Shown: positions 23,290-36,015 of the stretch, piece after piece
Layout of the letters: each line of letters begins with the position of its first letter
Numbering within the stretch: position 1 is the stretch's first letter
Assembly (NCBI GenBank): GCA_029255685.2
Contig: CM055313.2
Location: 70,410,641 to 70,474,640, forward strand
From: Silene conica
Lineage: Eukaryota; Streptophyta; Magnoliopsida; Caryophyllales; Caryophyllaceae
Direction of reading: 5' to 3'
Length of the DNA: 64,000 nt
Made by a program: the position numbers and the translations under genes
The notes under the pieces: model-generated
Databases searched by the model: none
What the model saw: only the letters and a program-made list of their open reading frames with translations
Told to the model about the DNA's origin: nothing

Positions 23290-23419
23290 GTACGAAATTA
23301 ATTAAACTACATAAAACATAAAACTTAATACGAAACAAATTAAACTACATACGACATAAAACATAATATGAAATAAATTAAACGACATACGACATAAAAC
23401 ATAATACGAAAAAAATTAA
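23290..23419 (+). repeat. About 30-bp tandem repeats after the PMD gene
   Basis: Imperfect copies of acataaaacataatacgaaa-type units. The same repeat recurs at 38611-38660 and 44027-44165, next to the ends of the other two MULE genes. Confidence 0.8.
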
Positions 23420-23589
23420 GGTTATTTTATAGAAATAATCCAACCTATACCCCATCTTCTCATATTAATCCATACTAACGATTAACTGAGAATAATCCAA
23501 CCTATAACCTCAATTTTCTTTCATTGAACTTTGTCTATTTTTAAACTCTTATTATCGGTAAACAAGCACGTCACACTAGTAGAAAATAC

Positions 23590-23975
23590 CCCTACCGCGA
23601 CGCCTTTATCGCGGCGGTTCTAAAAGAACCGTCGTAAAAAGCCAAAAAAATGGCGGGAGGGGATTTTTTAAGGTGTAGGAGGTCTATTGCGGCGGTTTAA
23701 ATTAAGAACCGCCGTAATAGAAGTAGATATTTACGGCGGTTTTAGATAAGAAACGCCGCTATAAATCAATTACGACGGTTGTATTAACAACCGCCGTTAA
23801 TAACGACGTTAAAACTCATAATGCTTGACAACACTTTTGTATTAAAGAACCGCCATTATATGTTTTTGTGGCGGTTTTAACTAGAACCGACGTTAAAGTT
23901 AATAATACTTGACAATATTTTTTTATTAAAGAACCGTCGTTATATGTTTTTGTGGCGGTTTTAACAAGAACCGAT
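23590..23975. repeat. CACTA-1 left subterminal repeats
   Basis: Repeated short inverted pairs such as gcggcggttctaaaagaacc and ggcggttttaactagaacc, each able to form a hairpin. They mirror the array at 37870-38375. Confidence 0.85.
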
Positions 23976-25369
23976 TCAATACCTTCAAATAATAATAATA
24001 ATAATTATTATTATTTACGTCTAATATCAAAACCTAAATCCGCTAAACAACAAATAATAATTAAATAATAATAGCAATAATCAATCAATTAATAATTAAA
24101 TATCTAATAAGATTAATTAATCAATTCACAACTAATAGTCTAATACTCATCAGTACCTCGTATTACTAATAACCTCAAAAAACAAAAATCACCGCCATAT
24201 ACATTCCTAGATTCCTACCCATACTCCGACTCTTCGTCACCCCCGAGCGCAAAACCGCCATCTGAAGTAACCTTCATTGCTTAATCCTCCGTCCATTATC
24301 ACCGTCCATCACTAACCTTTCGTCACTAGCGTGCATACCTCTGCCTTATTCCCGCTTTTCGATCTCCTTCAACACGACATACGTACGTTCTGTTCCCGCC
24401 TCTGCATATCTAAATCGAAGGTATTTTATTTTGTTGCTCTCTCCAGTAGATAATGAGAAAATTGAGGGTTTATGACTTGAATTTAATTTGATTGGTTATG
24501 ATAAGATTCTATTATTTGGTTTGATTTGATTTGATTTTAGGGGTTATTGTTTGTCATGTTGTTGTAAATTAATTGGAGACTGTTTTTTCAGTGACATATA
24601 TGATTGGAATTTGAAGCAATGGGCAGAAAAATGCTATAGGTCAAATTTAAAAATGGTGTCGTAAAAATGGTACAAAAAGTCGTAAAATGGTTATGTATGA
24701 GATAAAATGGTGTACTAATAAAAAAAGGTTATAATCTGCAATAAAATGGATACGCTTGTTATGATTAAAGATACCAAATGAAAGAGTCATTTTGAGCCGT
24801 CATCAATAGTATGAGGGTTCTGAAAAACACATGAAGGTGGACGGAAAAAGTAGTATCTCAATGAGTTAGTAAGAGAGTCTCTCCCAAGTTTTTGTGAGTA
24901 TTTGATTGCTTAAATTTAATGACAAGACTTTACTTTAAAATAATTTTGAAGATGATGAAAATGATGAAAGAGAGTACATTTTGAAACAAATGTCTGATTT
25001 TTCTTACTGCTTTGGAATTTTGAGGATTGAGCTAGTGATATGGAGCCATATATGATCAGTTTGTATGTAACTCACGATTTTGAGCTTGTTCAATTGTATG
25101 TGTTGAGGATTAATGATCGGCGTTTGAGAGAGCTGACCTATACTCCATTAGAACTTTATTTGATGGTGACTTGGTTAGTTATTAATTTATACTGATGATG
25201 CAAAGAGTCGAAGGCATAAACTTTAATATGAAACTAGACCCAAAAGATCGAGAATTAACATTACTAACTTATACTTTCTCTACATTAGCTGGTTTGAGGT
25301 ATCCATGTCCTTTTCATGTTATCCTTTGTATTCATGTTCAACTTTCTAAGGAAATCTTTTCTTCTTCTT

Positions 25370-25938
25370 GCTATGTGACAACTGATTGGAAAAATACCAA
25401 TGGTGTATCTTAACAATCGTGGATGGATCTGTTGCAAACATTGCTGCTAAACTTGAGAGCATGGAGCCATGTTGCAGCGTCAAGGACAGGTAAAGAGGAT
25501 GCAAAGTCTCTTTCTTTCTTTCCTTCGTGTCACTCTAATTGAATACCTGCCTTGTAATTTTTAAGGTGGCTTCAATTAATTACTCATATTTCTCTCTAGA
25601 AAGCGTATTATGCTAGGCTGTGATTATTAAGCAAGTCTTGTTTTGTTGTCAACGTTTCGAAAGTGTCTTAATCTGTCAAGGGAGCCTGTTGGTTTGTGTT
25701 TCACTTTCAAGGCTGAGAGACAATAAGTATTCCACTTATTTATAGCAAATGATACCCATTGACTTTCTTCTCCTCACTAGAAAAGTCAAATGGGGTCGAG
25801 TCAGTGAAATAGGGGCAATAATCTATTGTGTGCATATAGCCATCGAATGTACCGGTTCCTTCTTTTGTATTATATATCAGGATTGGGTACAGTATGGTTA
25901 CTGATGCTGAGCAAAAGGGACTTATAACTGCTGGAAAG
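25370..25938 (+). pseudogene. Captured O-acetylserine(thiol)lyase (cysteine synthase) fragment, two exons
   Basis: The first piece (about 25382-25490) encodes QLIGK, PMVYLN and then [20 protein letters not shown], the substrate-loop region of plant cysteine synthase ending just before the pyridoxal-phosphate lysine motif. A 2-base deletion near 25415 breaks the frame. After an intron, the second piece (25881-25938) encodes GYSMVTDAEQKGLITAGK and ends at a GTATTA donor. No later exon is seen before or after the Gypsy insertion. Introns are kept, so the fragment came from genomic DNA, not mRNA. The enzyme normally makes cysteine from O-acetylserine and sulphide; this copy cannot. Confidence 0.85.
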
Positions 25939-26302
25939 GTATTACTTTGTGCTTTTCATCATTTCATCAATCCATCTTACGCTTGACATTACTGGACGGT
26001 TGGGTATCAATATTTGCATAGCTTATTGCATATTTGATCTCCTTGTTTGCCATTTGACTATTTTCAAATCACTCATGATATATTTTTTTCAGTTGCAATT
26101 CTGTTATTCTTTAGGTTTGTGGAAATGTGACATTTGGAATTCTGTACTTTGGTATACTGTGTTACCTGCCCACTTCCTTTTACGAATAACAGATTCGTTG
26201 TTTCAAGCATGGATTAAACAGTGTAGTGAATGCTAATGTGCACAACTCTTGGCTTTCCCATTGTTTGGTGCGCTGGTAGCCCAAGCTGAATACCATGATA
26301 CC

Positions 26303-26829
26303 TGTTTAGCCCAAAATTTACATCTCACTATTGGGCCCAGTGATGAATAATTACGCAGCCCAACGCCAGAGGCAGATCAAAGGCAAATCAGACGCAGACC
26401 AAATACAGACCAGACGCAGAAAAAGAGCTGTTGGAGTAGGAGAATGGGTCAAAACCCTAAAGGAATATTCCCCTATATCCACTCCTGCATTCCAGGGCCA
26501 GAGCAGAAATTGGTTGAGCTTAAATCCGCAGCTATAAAAGGAAAGGCTAGGGCATTTTTTATGGATCTAATTTATACATTGTAAAACCCATATACTCTAG
26601 CAAAAATACTTGTAATCCGTCCCACAGCGAAAACCTTCGATCATAGTAAAGATATTGGTGGGATTCCGTTCCCCCCGCGGTTGTTTCCCTCAACGGGTTT
26701 TTCCGCGTCACCAAAAATCTCTTGCGTCTTTGTTTATCTCTTTTCGTTTTCGTATTTATTTTCTACGTTGGTTTTTATATTGGTTGACACTTTGACTCAC
26801 ATTGACCCGGTAGAAATTTTACCAAAACA
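26303..26829 (+). repeat. Gypsy 5' LTR (527 bp)
   Basis: Starts TGTTTAGCCC and ends CCAAAACA (TG...CA). It differs from the 3' LTR by two substitutions (in cagacgcag and in ggattccgtt) and by lacking a 10-bp insert. Confidence 0.95.
26533..26540 (+). promoter_or_regulatory. TATA box in the Gypsy 5' LTR
   Basis: TATAAAAG about 230 bp into the LTR, followed by a run to the predicted R region. An identical copy is in the 3' LTR at 36246-36253. Confidence 0.6.
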
Positions 26830-26831
26830 AT

Positions 26832-26850
26832 TTGGCGCCCACCGTGGGGC
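26832..26850 (+). other. Gypsy primer-binding site
   Basis: TGGCGCCCACCGTGGGG starts three bases after the end of the 5' LTR. This is the position and style of a tRNA primer-binding site in plant Gypsy elements. Confidence 0.75.
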
Positions 26851-26898
26851 ATAGTGCGCATTCCAATATTTTAAATTCGTTACCTCGTCACAACAAGC

Positions 26899-29800
26899 AT
26901 GTCTGGGACCAAAGCCAACCCTTCCAGTTCCCAGAGCATGCCGGCCCGGTCCAGTGGGACCAACCCTACTGTATCTGCTGGACTCACAGGACCATCTCTG
27001 GTCGTGAGTCAGACCACAGCCTCCAAAGTTGTGGTTCCATCTAGCAAACCTCCTCAGGTTCCCAGATCACCCCCTGTGTCTGCTCCCCCAAGGCAGAGCA
27101 GAGAAAGCAGTCCCAGCAGGAGCGGAGAAGCCCAGATGCCCGGAGCAGGCCAGCAGCCGCAGGTTCCCCGTACCGATCCGATGCAGATGGTGGTCCAGGG
27201 AATGAGTGCCCTGCAGGAAGCCATAGAGGGCCTGAAGAAGGACAATCTGGACCTGAGAGAGCAGATCGCCGCAGTCGCACGTCCAGAGCAGCCGTTCAGA
27301 ATGTTGCAGCCAGGACCTGGGCAGACCTTCAACCCCTTCGGGAGAGCAGGGTTGAACCGGCCAATTCCCCAGGAGATCGTCACCAGGCTGGATCTAGGTG
27401 TCACCACCCCGAGCAGTGGCCCACAGATACTGGATCTGGACTCATCTGCGTTTGGAGCACCGCAGTCCAGACCAGTTCAGCCTGCAGGTAATCCTACACC
27501 TCGTTTTCCTCCTGGGACTGATCCTTTGATTTTTTCAGGTACCCCTCCACAACCCACCATCGGACGAACGCCAGAGATCTCCGTAGGAGCAGCGCCTGTG
27601 AACCAGTCCAGCACCGGAGGATGGCAGGGAGGAGCACCAGCACAGTCAGCAGTTGGTTGGCATCCAGGACCAGGCTTCAGTTCATCCGTGGCAGCCAATC
27701 AACCAGCCGCAGGACCTTGGGGAGGAGCCCCTCCAGGCTTCTTCCCTCCGCCAATCAATCCGACCTCAGGGCCCTGGGGAGGAGCCCCTCCAGGCTTCTT
27801 CCCTCCGCCAGTCAATCCATTCCCTGGAGCAGGCAGTCTCTCAGACCAGCGCTACCAGGAATTGAAAGACATGATCACCAAGATACCTGGTATGCCAAGG
27901 CCAATGGAGAAAGCTTCCCAGGACAGCTATGCAGATTCACCATTCATCGACAACATTGCCCTGATCAATGTACCCAAGGGGTTTGTGCCACCAACCATGA
28001 CACTATATGATGGTACGGCCGACCCCCTGGACCACATAAATCAGTATAAGCAGAAAATGATGGTGGTAACCGCAACCGGAGCACTTAAGGAGGCTTGCAT
28101 GTGCAAAGGGTTTGGGTCAACCCTATCTGGAGCAGCCCTGCACTGGTTTGTGGGATTGCCCAATCGCAGCATCTCCTCCTTTGCAGATCTGGTTAATGCC
28201 TTTAATCAGCAGTTTGCTAGCAGCATGAAACCAGAGAAGCAGACCAGCGATCTATACAGAATTGTCCAAGGATTCGAGGAAACCACTCGAGATTACCTCA
28301 CCAGGTTCAACAAGGAAAAGGTTGCCATCCCGCATTGTGATGTACCCACTGCCATTGAAGCCTTCCGCAGGGGGTTACATCACGATTCAGACCTGTACAA
28401 GCAGTTGACAATGCACCCATGCACTGCCTTTGCTGATGTACAGGCCCAGGCAGTCGCAGCCATGAGGCTGGAAGAAGACGCTGCCTCCAGAAGAAGTACC
28501 TACGACACAGAACCTGTGTCTAGGAAAGCACCAGTAGAAAAAAGGAACGAAAGGTCAAAGCCCTACAGCAAGCCAGTGAGCAAAGTATCCGAGAGCACCG
28601 GTGGGAAAAATGATGCAGATCCGCCTCCGAAGGTCAGTGAGTATGGTTTTACCACCGGAATGGCTGGCTTGCTAAAGGCCTTGAAAGAGCTCAAAGGAGT
28701 CAGACGGCCAAAGAAGAGAGAGGAGCGGCTCAACGACCGCCGTGATGCTAGTAAAAAATGTGAATTCCATGATGACATAGGTCATACCACGGACGAATGT
28801 TACACCCTCAGAAAGGAGGTCCGATTCCAGTATGACCGAGGCAACTTGGACCATCTGCTCCCAGAGAAGTCCACCAGAGTCAACGCGGCCAGCCAGGTGC
28901 AGCCTTCACCAGCTCCTCCTTGCAATAGAATTGTCAATGTCATTACTGGAGGATCAGAGCTGTGTGGGCTCACCTACTCAGCAGCCAAAAGACGTGTAAC
29001 TGCAGCAAAGGGAGACAAGCCAGAGTCATCATGCAGAATAGCAAGGCAGGACCTCCCAACAGTGACCTTTGACGAAACAGACGCAGAAGCTGTACCAGAG
29101 CAACATCATGATGCCCTGATTATCACATTGAACATTGGAAATTGTGAGGTCAGGAAGGTCATGGTAGACACAGGCAGCTCCGTCAACCTGCTAATGCTGG
29201 AAGCACTAAAGAGCATGGGATTTGACGAGAAGGACCTGACAAAGAAAGCTATTCCCCTGGTTGGATTCAGCGGGGAAACGGCGCATACCCTGGGGGAGAT
29301 CACCATCCCCACCTACGCCGGAGGGCTGAACAAACAGGTAAGGTACTTAGTTATTGATGGTCCATCTACATACAATGTTATTCTTGGCAGGCCCTGGATC
29401 CACGAAATGCGAGCAATCCCGTCAACGTATCACCAGTGCCTGAAGTTTCCTACCCCGTGGGAAGTTCAGGAGATACGGGCAGACCAGGAGGAGGCCAAGG
29501 ATTGTTACAAGGTAGCCCTCAAAAGGACCACAAAACCACCAGCTGCCAGAGCATAGCAACTACAGCAACTGCACGTCCAGGAGGAATACATCGAGCCCCA
29601 GCAGGCGGAAATCGATGAGGTCCACCTGGATGAGCAGCACCCAGAAAGGACCGTGTTCGTGGGCTCAGAGTGCTCTGGAGATCTGCGCCGGCAGCTCCTC
29701 CAGCTGCTCCGAAAGAACATGGACTGCTTTGCCTGGTCTCACAAGGACATGATTGGCATAGACCCAGAAATCATAACGCACAAGCTCAGCATAGATCCAG

Positions 29801-32800
29801 GATTCAGACCAGTGCAGCAGAGGCGCAGGAAGTTCGCAGCAGAAAGCCATCAGATCATAAACCAGGAGGTGGATAACCTTCTGGAGGCAGGAAAGATCAG
29901 GGAAGTCAGGTATCCGGAGTGGCTATCTAATGTAGTGGTGGTACCGAAAAAGAATGGCAAGTGGAGGGTCTGCGTGGATTTCACAGACCTGAATAAGGCC
30001 TGTCCCAAGGACCCATTCCCCTTGCCACACATAGATGCCATGGTAGACGCCACTGCAGGCCACGAAATGTTGACTTTCCTGGATGCCTGGAGCGGGTATA
30101 ACCAGATCAAAATGGACCCGGCAGACCAGGAAAAGACAGCATTCAGGTCCGAAAGAGGCATCTACTGCTACAACGTAATGCCCTTCGGCCTGAAGAATGC
30201 TGGTTCTACATACCAGCGGCTCGTCAATATGATGTTCAAAGACCAGATAGGACGTAATATGGAAGTCTACATAGATGATATGGTGGTCAAATCCAAGCAG
30301 TCAACAGACCACACCCAACACCTGGAGGAAACATTCGACACCCTCCGGAAGTACAAAATGAAGTTAAATCCAGCTAAGTGTACCTTCGGAGTTTCTAGTG
30401 GGAAATTCCTGGGGTATATGGTAACACAGAGGGGGATAGAAGCCAGCACAGAACAGATCAAAGCAGTTCTGCAGCTGGAATCACCCCAGAAGCCAAAAGA
30501 TGTGCAGCGTCTGACGGGAAGAGTAGCAGCCCTGAGCAGGTTTATCTCCAGATCCTCAGACCGGTGCAGATTATTCTATGATATTCTCAGAAAAAGCCAG
30601 AAGTTTGATTGGACACCAGAGCACGAAAAGGCATTCCAGGAACTAAAGCAGTACCTGAGCAGCCCACCCCTGCTATCCAAGCCAGAGCAGGGGGAGGTCC
30701 TGCTCCTGTACCTCTCAGTAACCGAAGCAGCAGTAAGCGCAGTTCTGGTCCGACAGCACGAAGGAGCTCAGCACCCGGTGTACTACGTCAGCAAGTCATT
30801 ACTACCAGCAGAAGCAAGGTATACCTCACTGGAGAAACTAGTATTAGCATTGGTCACAGCATCTTACAAGCTGCGTCCATACTTCGAATCTCATACCATC
30901 TCAGTGGTTATCAATCACCCACTCAAGACGGTTATGAGAAAGCCAGAATTATCAGGACGAATGGCTAAGTGGTCGGTGCACCTCAGTGGGTATGACCTCC
31001 AGTTTGAACCACGCACAGCCATAAAGTCACAAGCCCTCGCAGACTTCGTCTCCGATTTCAGCCCAGCACTCCAGACCCAAGCAGAGCAGGAAATCCTGCA
31101 CCTACACCAGGGTGCCCAACCAGGCACCTGGGAGTTACGAGTAGATGGAGCTTCAAACGCCAGAGGGTCTGGAGTTGGGTTGATCCTCTGATCACCAGAA
31201 GGGGATCTAATCACCCAAGCAGTCCGATGTGAGTTCAAGACCACAAATAATGTGGCCGAGTATGAAGCCCTAGTCTTGGGACTGCAACTAGCCTTGGACA
31301 TGGGAATCAACCATGTTAATGTATATAGTGATTCACAACTAATTGTGAATCATGTCAATGGGACATACGAAGCAAGAGACCCCACAATGGCGGCCTACTT
31401 GTGCGTGGCAAAGGAGTTAATCGGCAGATTCGTGGAATTCTGCATCCAGCAAGTACCCAGAGAGCAGAACGCAGAGGCAGATGCACTGGCAACTCTAGGC
31501 TCAACCTTCAAACCAGCCGACATAGCCAGTATTCCAATCACCCATGTCCTCAAACCAGCCATTCCTGGACCAGATTCGGGCCAGGAGGAGCTGCCTATCT
31601 GCAGCAGCAACCTAGACCAGGAATCAGAACAAGACTGGCGAAAGCCATACCTGGACTGGTTGCAGCATGATATCCAACCCAGCAGTAAGAAAGAGGCACG
31701 CAGTTTCAGGATGAAGGCTTCCAGGTTCATACTGATTGATGGAATCCTGTTCCGGAAGTCGTTAGCAGGGCCATATCTGCGATGCCTGGACCAGACCGAG
31801 GCACAGACAGTCTTGCATGACCTCCACAGTGGCGACTGTGGAAATCATGCAGGGGGAAGAAGCCTGTCCAATAGAGCTCTCAGAATGGGGTACTTCTGGC
31901 CCACAATGCGCAAAGATGCAAAGGAATACGCAAGGAAGTGTGACGCCTGTCAAAGGCATGCACCTGTCAACCACCAACCAGCAGAACCCCTGCACCCGGT
32001 CATATCCCCATGGCCCTTTATGAAGTGGGGAATGGATATTGTGGGACCTCTCCCCAGAGCACCAGGAAACAAGTTGTACATGTTGGCAATGACTGACTAC
32101 TTCTCTAAATGGATCGAAGCAGAGTCATTCACCCAGACCACCGAGGCACAGGTCATTTCTTTTATCAAGCGTAATATATTCACCAGATTTGGCATACCTT
32201 CAGAAATAATATGTGACAATGGTTCCCAATTCATTGGGAAGAAAACCGAGGCATTCTGTGCTGGGTGGAATGTATCACTCCAAAAGTCTACCCCCAGAAA
32301 TCCCCAGTCCAACGGACAAGCTGAGTCCAGTAATAAGATCATTATCGAAAATATGAAAAAGAAACTACAAGAGATGGGAGGGAAATGGGCAGAGGAGCTT
32401 CCTCTGGTCCTGTGGTCTGACAGAACTACCCCAAAAGTAGCAACAGGTCAAACCCCCTTCAGCCTCGTTTTCGGAGCAGAAGCTGTGATCCCTTCTGAAG
32501 TCAAAATCCCAACCCACAGATACGGGAGTATAACTGAGGACCAGAACCAAGTAGAAATGAAAAGCAGCCTGGACACTGTTGATGAACTCAGGACCAGTGC
32601 CTATGTCAGGATGGCTTCATACAAACAGATGGTGGCTCGGAGCTACAACAAGAATGTCAGGATCAGAACCCTGCAAGTAGGAGATCTGGTCCTGAGAAAG
32701 GTGTTCCAGAACACCAAAAACAGACAAGCCGGAAAGTTCGCTTATAACTGGGAGGGCCCATACCAGGTTGAAAGCATAGTTGGTAATGGGGCCTACAGGC

Positions 32801-32871
32801 TAATGACAATGGAAGGGGAAATGATACCCAGATCATGGAATATACTTCACTTAAAAAAGTATATCATCTAA
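26899..32871 (+). pseudogene. Gypsy gag-pol polyprotein, one frame with two internal stops
   Basis: The same reading frame runs from 26899 to 32871 and is broken only by TAG (29554-29556) and TGA (31189-31191). In order: a Pro/Gly-rich N-terminus with two copies of GPWGGAPPGFFPPP, the gag core (near residues 370-500), and a zinc-binding CEFHDDIGHTTDEC. Then the aspartic protease has DTGSSV (Asp at residue 757), and the reverse transcriptase has YIDDMVV at 30268. The first RNase H follows, then a second (archaeal-type) RNase H with VDGASNARGSG and NNVAEYEALVLGL. The integrase has an HHCC zinc finger (CDACQRH), MDIVGPL, CDNGSQF and NGQAESSNK. Both stops fit C-to-T changes (CAG to TAG, CGA to TGA). 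The TAG lies between protease and RT and could in principle be a read-through signal, but decay is simpler. Confidence 0.93.
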
Positions 32872-33553
32872 AGGTGCCTCCACCAGACCAGAGCAGCTCC
32901 CTTAGACTCAGGTTCTACTCTGTATAAAGTTTACTCTGGTTCAGCTTAAAATTTTGTTTTACCTTTATATTTTTTATATAAACCTAAGTTTAGAATGATA
33001 TCTTGCCTTTATATTTTTTAAGTTTAGTAGTCTAAGTCTTGCAATTTCAAACCTTAGTACATTTTCAACTTTTAAGTCTTTTAAAAGGAAAAATTTTCAT
33101 CATTTATTTTCTGGACCAGAATTTACCTATCCTAGTGGACTGACCTAAAGAGGAAATCTGCACTGATCGCAGGAGAACCTAAGTTAAGCCTGGCACCCCA
33201 GTATAGGGACGGGTATACAAAACACCAGGCCAGCACACCAAAGCAGCGATGGCCAAAATACAAACGAAACATGCATGTACAAAAGAAAAACGCCAGAACA
33301 ACGGCAGAAAAACCAACAGATAAGACAAAGCCCCATACAACGGGGACATACGATTAAAAGCTGCTCAAAGCAGCTCCAAACGGAAATGTTTCGACTGGTC
33401 CACCAGGACCAGCGGCAGGATTGTTTTAACTGGTCCACCCGGACCAGCAGCAAAAAGTTACAAAGTTAAGCCCACGCAGGGGCATCCAAAGTTCAAAAGA
33501 AAGAAAATATTAAACGCCCATACCAGGGCCAACAGACAAATTCTTTAAAAAAC

Positions 33554-35636
33554 CTACTCATCAGGAGTAGGAGCAACAGCATCGGCATTGGTAGGGTCAG
33601 AGGTCACTTCCTCTCCAACATCCTGGAACCCTACCTCACCTTCTTCCTCATCATCATCAGAAATCAGATCCATGTTTAAACCATCGGGAAAGTCAGAAGC
33701 AAAGGCCTTCTCCAAAGCTGCCAAGTCCCAAGTGGTATGGCTACCCTCCTGGAACTCCCGAACACACTTCACCCGGGTCTCAGCAGCGGTATAGGCAACA
33801 GCCTCAATTAATGCTCTCTGCAAGCCAGCCTTTTTATGCTCCAGGGCCTCCACCTTCAGGACTAGATCAGCCTCCGAGGCTAAGGCCCGCTCCAATTTAA
33901 ACTGAGCTGTGGCTAACTGGTCCTGGGACGATCCCTTCAGGGTCCTGAGCTCCTCCTCCTGAGCCTTGAGCTTCTCTTCTTGGGCCTTAAGTTTCTCCTG
34001 GCCAGCAATCACCTCCCGACGAAAACGATCAACCGCCTGCCGCAGATTTCCCCTCAAGACCTCCTCAAAGCTGAGCTTCGCCTTCATCTCCTCCATCCTC
34101 TCCAGAGCAGCGTCATGAGCCACCTTCATGCGCTGGAGATCAGTCAGCAACTCCTCACTCTGCTGCTTGGTGCACAACGCCAGTTCCAAAGCCTAAAAGC
34201 ACGCCGAGCCAAGTCAAAAAAAAAAAAAAAAAAAGAAAAAACAGAAACAAAGAAATCTACCTCAAAGGAAACTTCAGCGACGCGCTTGGGCAAGTCCCGG
34301 AAGGGACGCTTTTTTAGAATAGAGGCAGAAGCAGGGAACAATAGGGAGTTCAGAGTAGGCCAGAGCTTGGTCTGGGAACCACCAAAGTCTCCTGGAAACT
34401 CCAGCTGCAGAGGAGGAGAGGAAGATTCTCCAGAAAATGTTCGAGGTAGCTGTTCCAAAACAGGCTTAAAGCCAGGAGTAGGAATGGAGGGAAGGACCAC
34501 CAGAGGAGACGGATCAACGAAGGGAACCTCAGGAACAGACTCCTGAACCAGATCGACGGTATCAACTTCAATTGGGGCAGCCTGGGACCCGGCTCCAGCA
34601 GAGCTCCCCTCAACAACATCCACTTTCTTTTTCTTCGAGGATCCAGCATCCCCAGGAGCTAACCTCTTCCTACGCAGCTGCATCACCCTACTTATATCAA
34701 CTCTGGGCTTGCCTGGAAAGACAGAAGTCAGTGTAAAACCAAACATAACCTACCCAGAAAAAACAGCCATATCAAACCACCGTACCTTCCTTCTTTACCG
34801 CCAGAACAGCAGAATCCCGGACCAGCCTGGAGAAAGTTCTCTCCTCGGCAGGAAGGTCCAGGAGCTTGGCCTTCGAAGTAGGGGGATCCACAGCATCGGG
34901 GAACTTAGCCAAGCTATGCCCTGCAGAAGCCAATAAAAACCATCAGCATGAAACCAACAGCAAAGCAATCTGGCAAAACCAACACCAGAGCAGAGGTAGT
35001 ACCTTCCACAGGCTGCCAGTCGGCAAAAATGTAGTCTGGGGAGGAAGGAAGAGTGTCGATCTTGACAAAAATAAAACGAGTGAACCACTTACTATCATCA
35101 GGAGTGGTGGAGAAAACAATGGCAGAAGGCATATTATCATGACCACGAATGGTGCACTGAAAATGGCCCAGAGAACGAGGGGCGAACCACTGCCCCAAGT
35201 CGGCTAAACCGATGTTCAGCCCTCGTTCACGGTTCAGGGCGCAAATGCTGAGCAAGATTCTCCACGCATGCGGAGCAATCTGACACATGGCTAGTTTGGT
35301 TAACTTCAGAAAATCAACAATTAAATCAGGGAAAGGAAATCTGAGACCCAAACGGAAGGGGTACTCGTAGAAGCAAGTCCACCCCTCCCTCTCAAAGTCG
35401 GCTTTCTCGCCGGCACGGGGGAAGTGGTAGACAACCCCATCCGAAAACCCGAACCGAACCTTGATGAGTGACGCATGGGACTCATTGAAAGTAGAGTCAC
35501 ACAAGTGCTTCGCGGCAAGTAGGCCTTGTGAAGGGAAAGGGCCAGAATACTCCTCGGAAGCAGGAACAGATCCACAAGACCCAGCAGGGGCAGGAGTAGC
35601 AACAGGAGTAGCAGAAGAGGACTCAGGAGCAGACAT
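33554..35636 (-). CDS. Antisense ORF (aORF) of the Gypsy element, four exons, intact
   Basis: Exons on the minus strand are 35636-35003, 34920-34786, 34712-34261 and 34192-33554. All introns are GT-AG and the phases match, giving 619 residues. Exon 1 has the plant domain annotated as putative gypsy-type transposon protein (GWTCFYEYPFRLGLRFPFP, LAMCQIAPHAWRILLSICAL). Exon 3 is low-complexity with a basic patch (SKKKKVDVV). Exon 4 is a long coiled coil rich in Glu, Leu and Lys (EKLKAQEEKLKAQEEELR) and ends in an acidic tail. Such antisense ORFs are known in Tat/Ogre elements; their function is unknown. Its promoter must lie between 35636 and the 3' LTR. Unlike gag-pol, it shows no stop codon. 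Confidence 0.8.
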
Positions 35637-36003
35637 GGTAAAAGGACAAAAGCGGTGAAAGAATTTTACAGCAGATGAAAAAAGAAAGCAAGAGAAAGCA
35701 AGAAAGAAGGTGAATTTTTGAAAGAGGTAAAATAAAGTACACGGTTAAAAGGGGTATTTATAAGGAAATCACATGGGTTAAATTTGAAAGTTAAAATTCA
35801 AAAGGCAAAACTGAAGGGTTAAAGAGAGTAAATAATGAGGGACAAGACAGTTAATGAAGTGATGGGGCAAGTGGGGCAGATGGGACAAGAGAACGGCTGT
35901 GAACAGTTGCCGAAACCCCCAACTACCTCCATTAAACTCAGGAGCATATTCAAAGGCACGAAAGGAAATTCCAGCCCAATTAAAAGCCAAGATTAGGCTG
36001 AAA

Positions 36004-36015
36004 TTTGGGGGAAAT
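36004..36015 (+). other. Gypsy polypurine tract
   Basis: A gggggaaa purine run ends directly before the TG of the 3' LTR, as expected for plus-strand priming. Confidence 0.8.

Noticed and set aside
27041-27698. Minus-strand open frames within the Gypsy gag
   Set aside because: Composition shadows of the Pro/Gly-rich gag; no recognisable domain.
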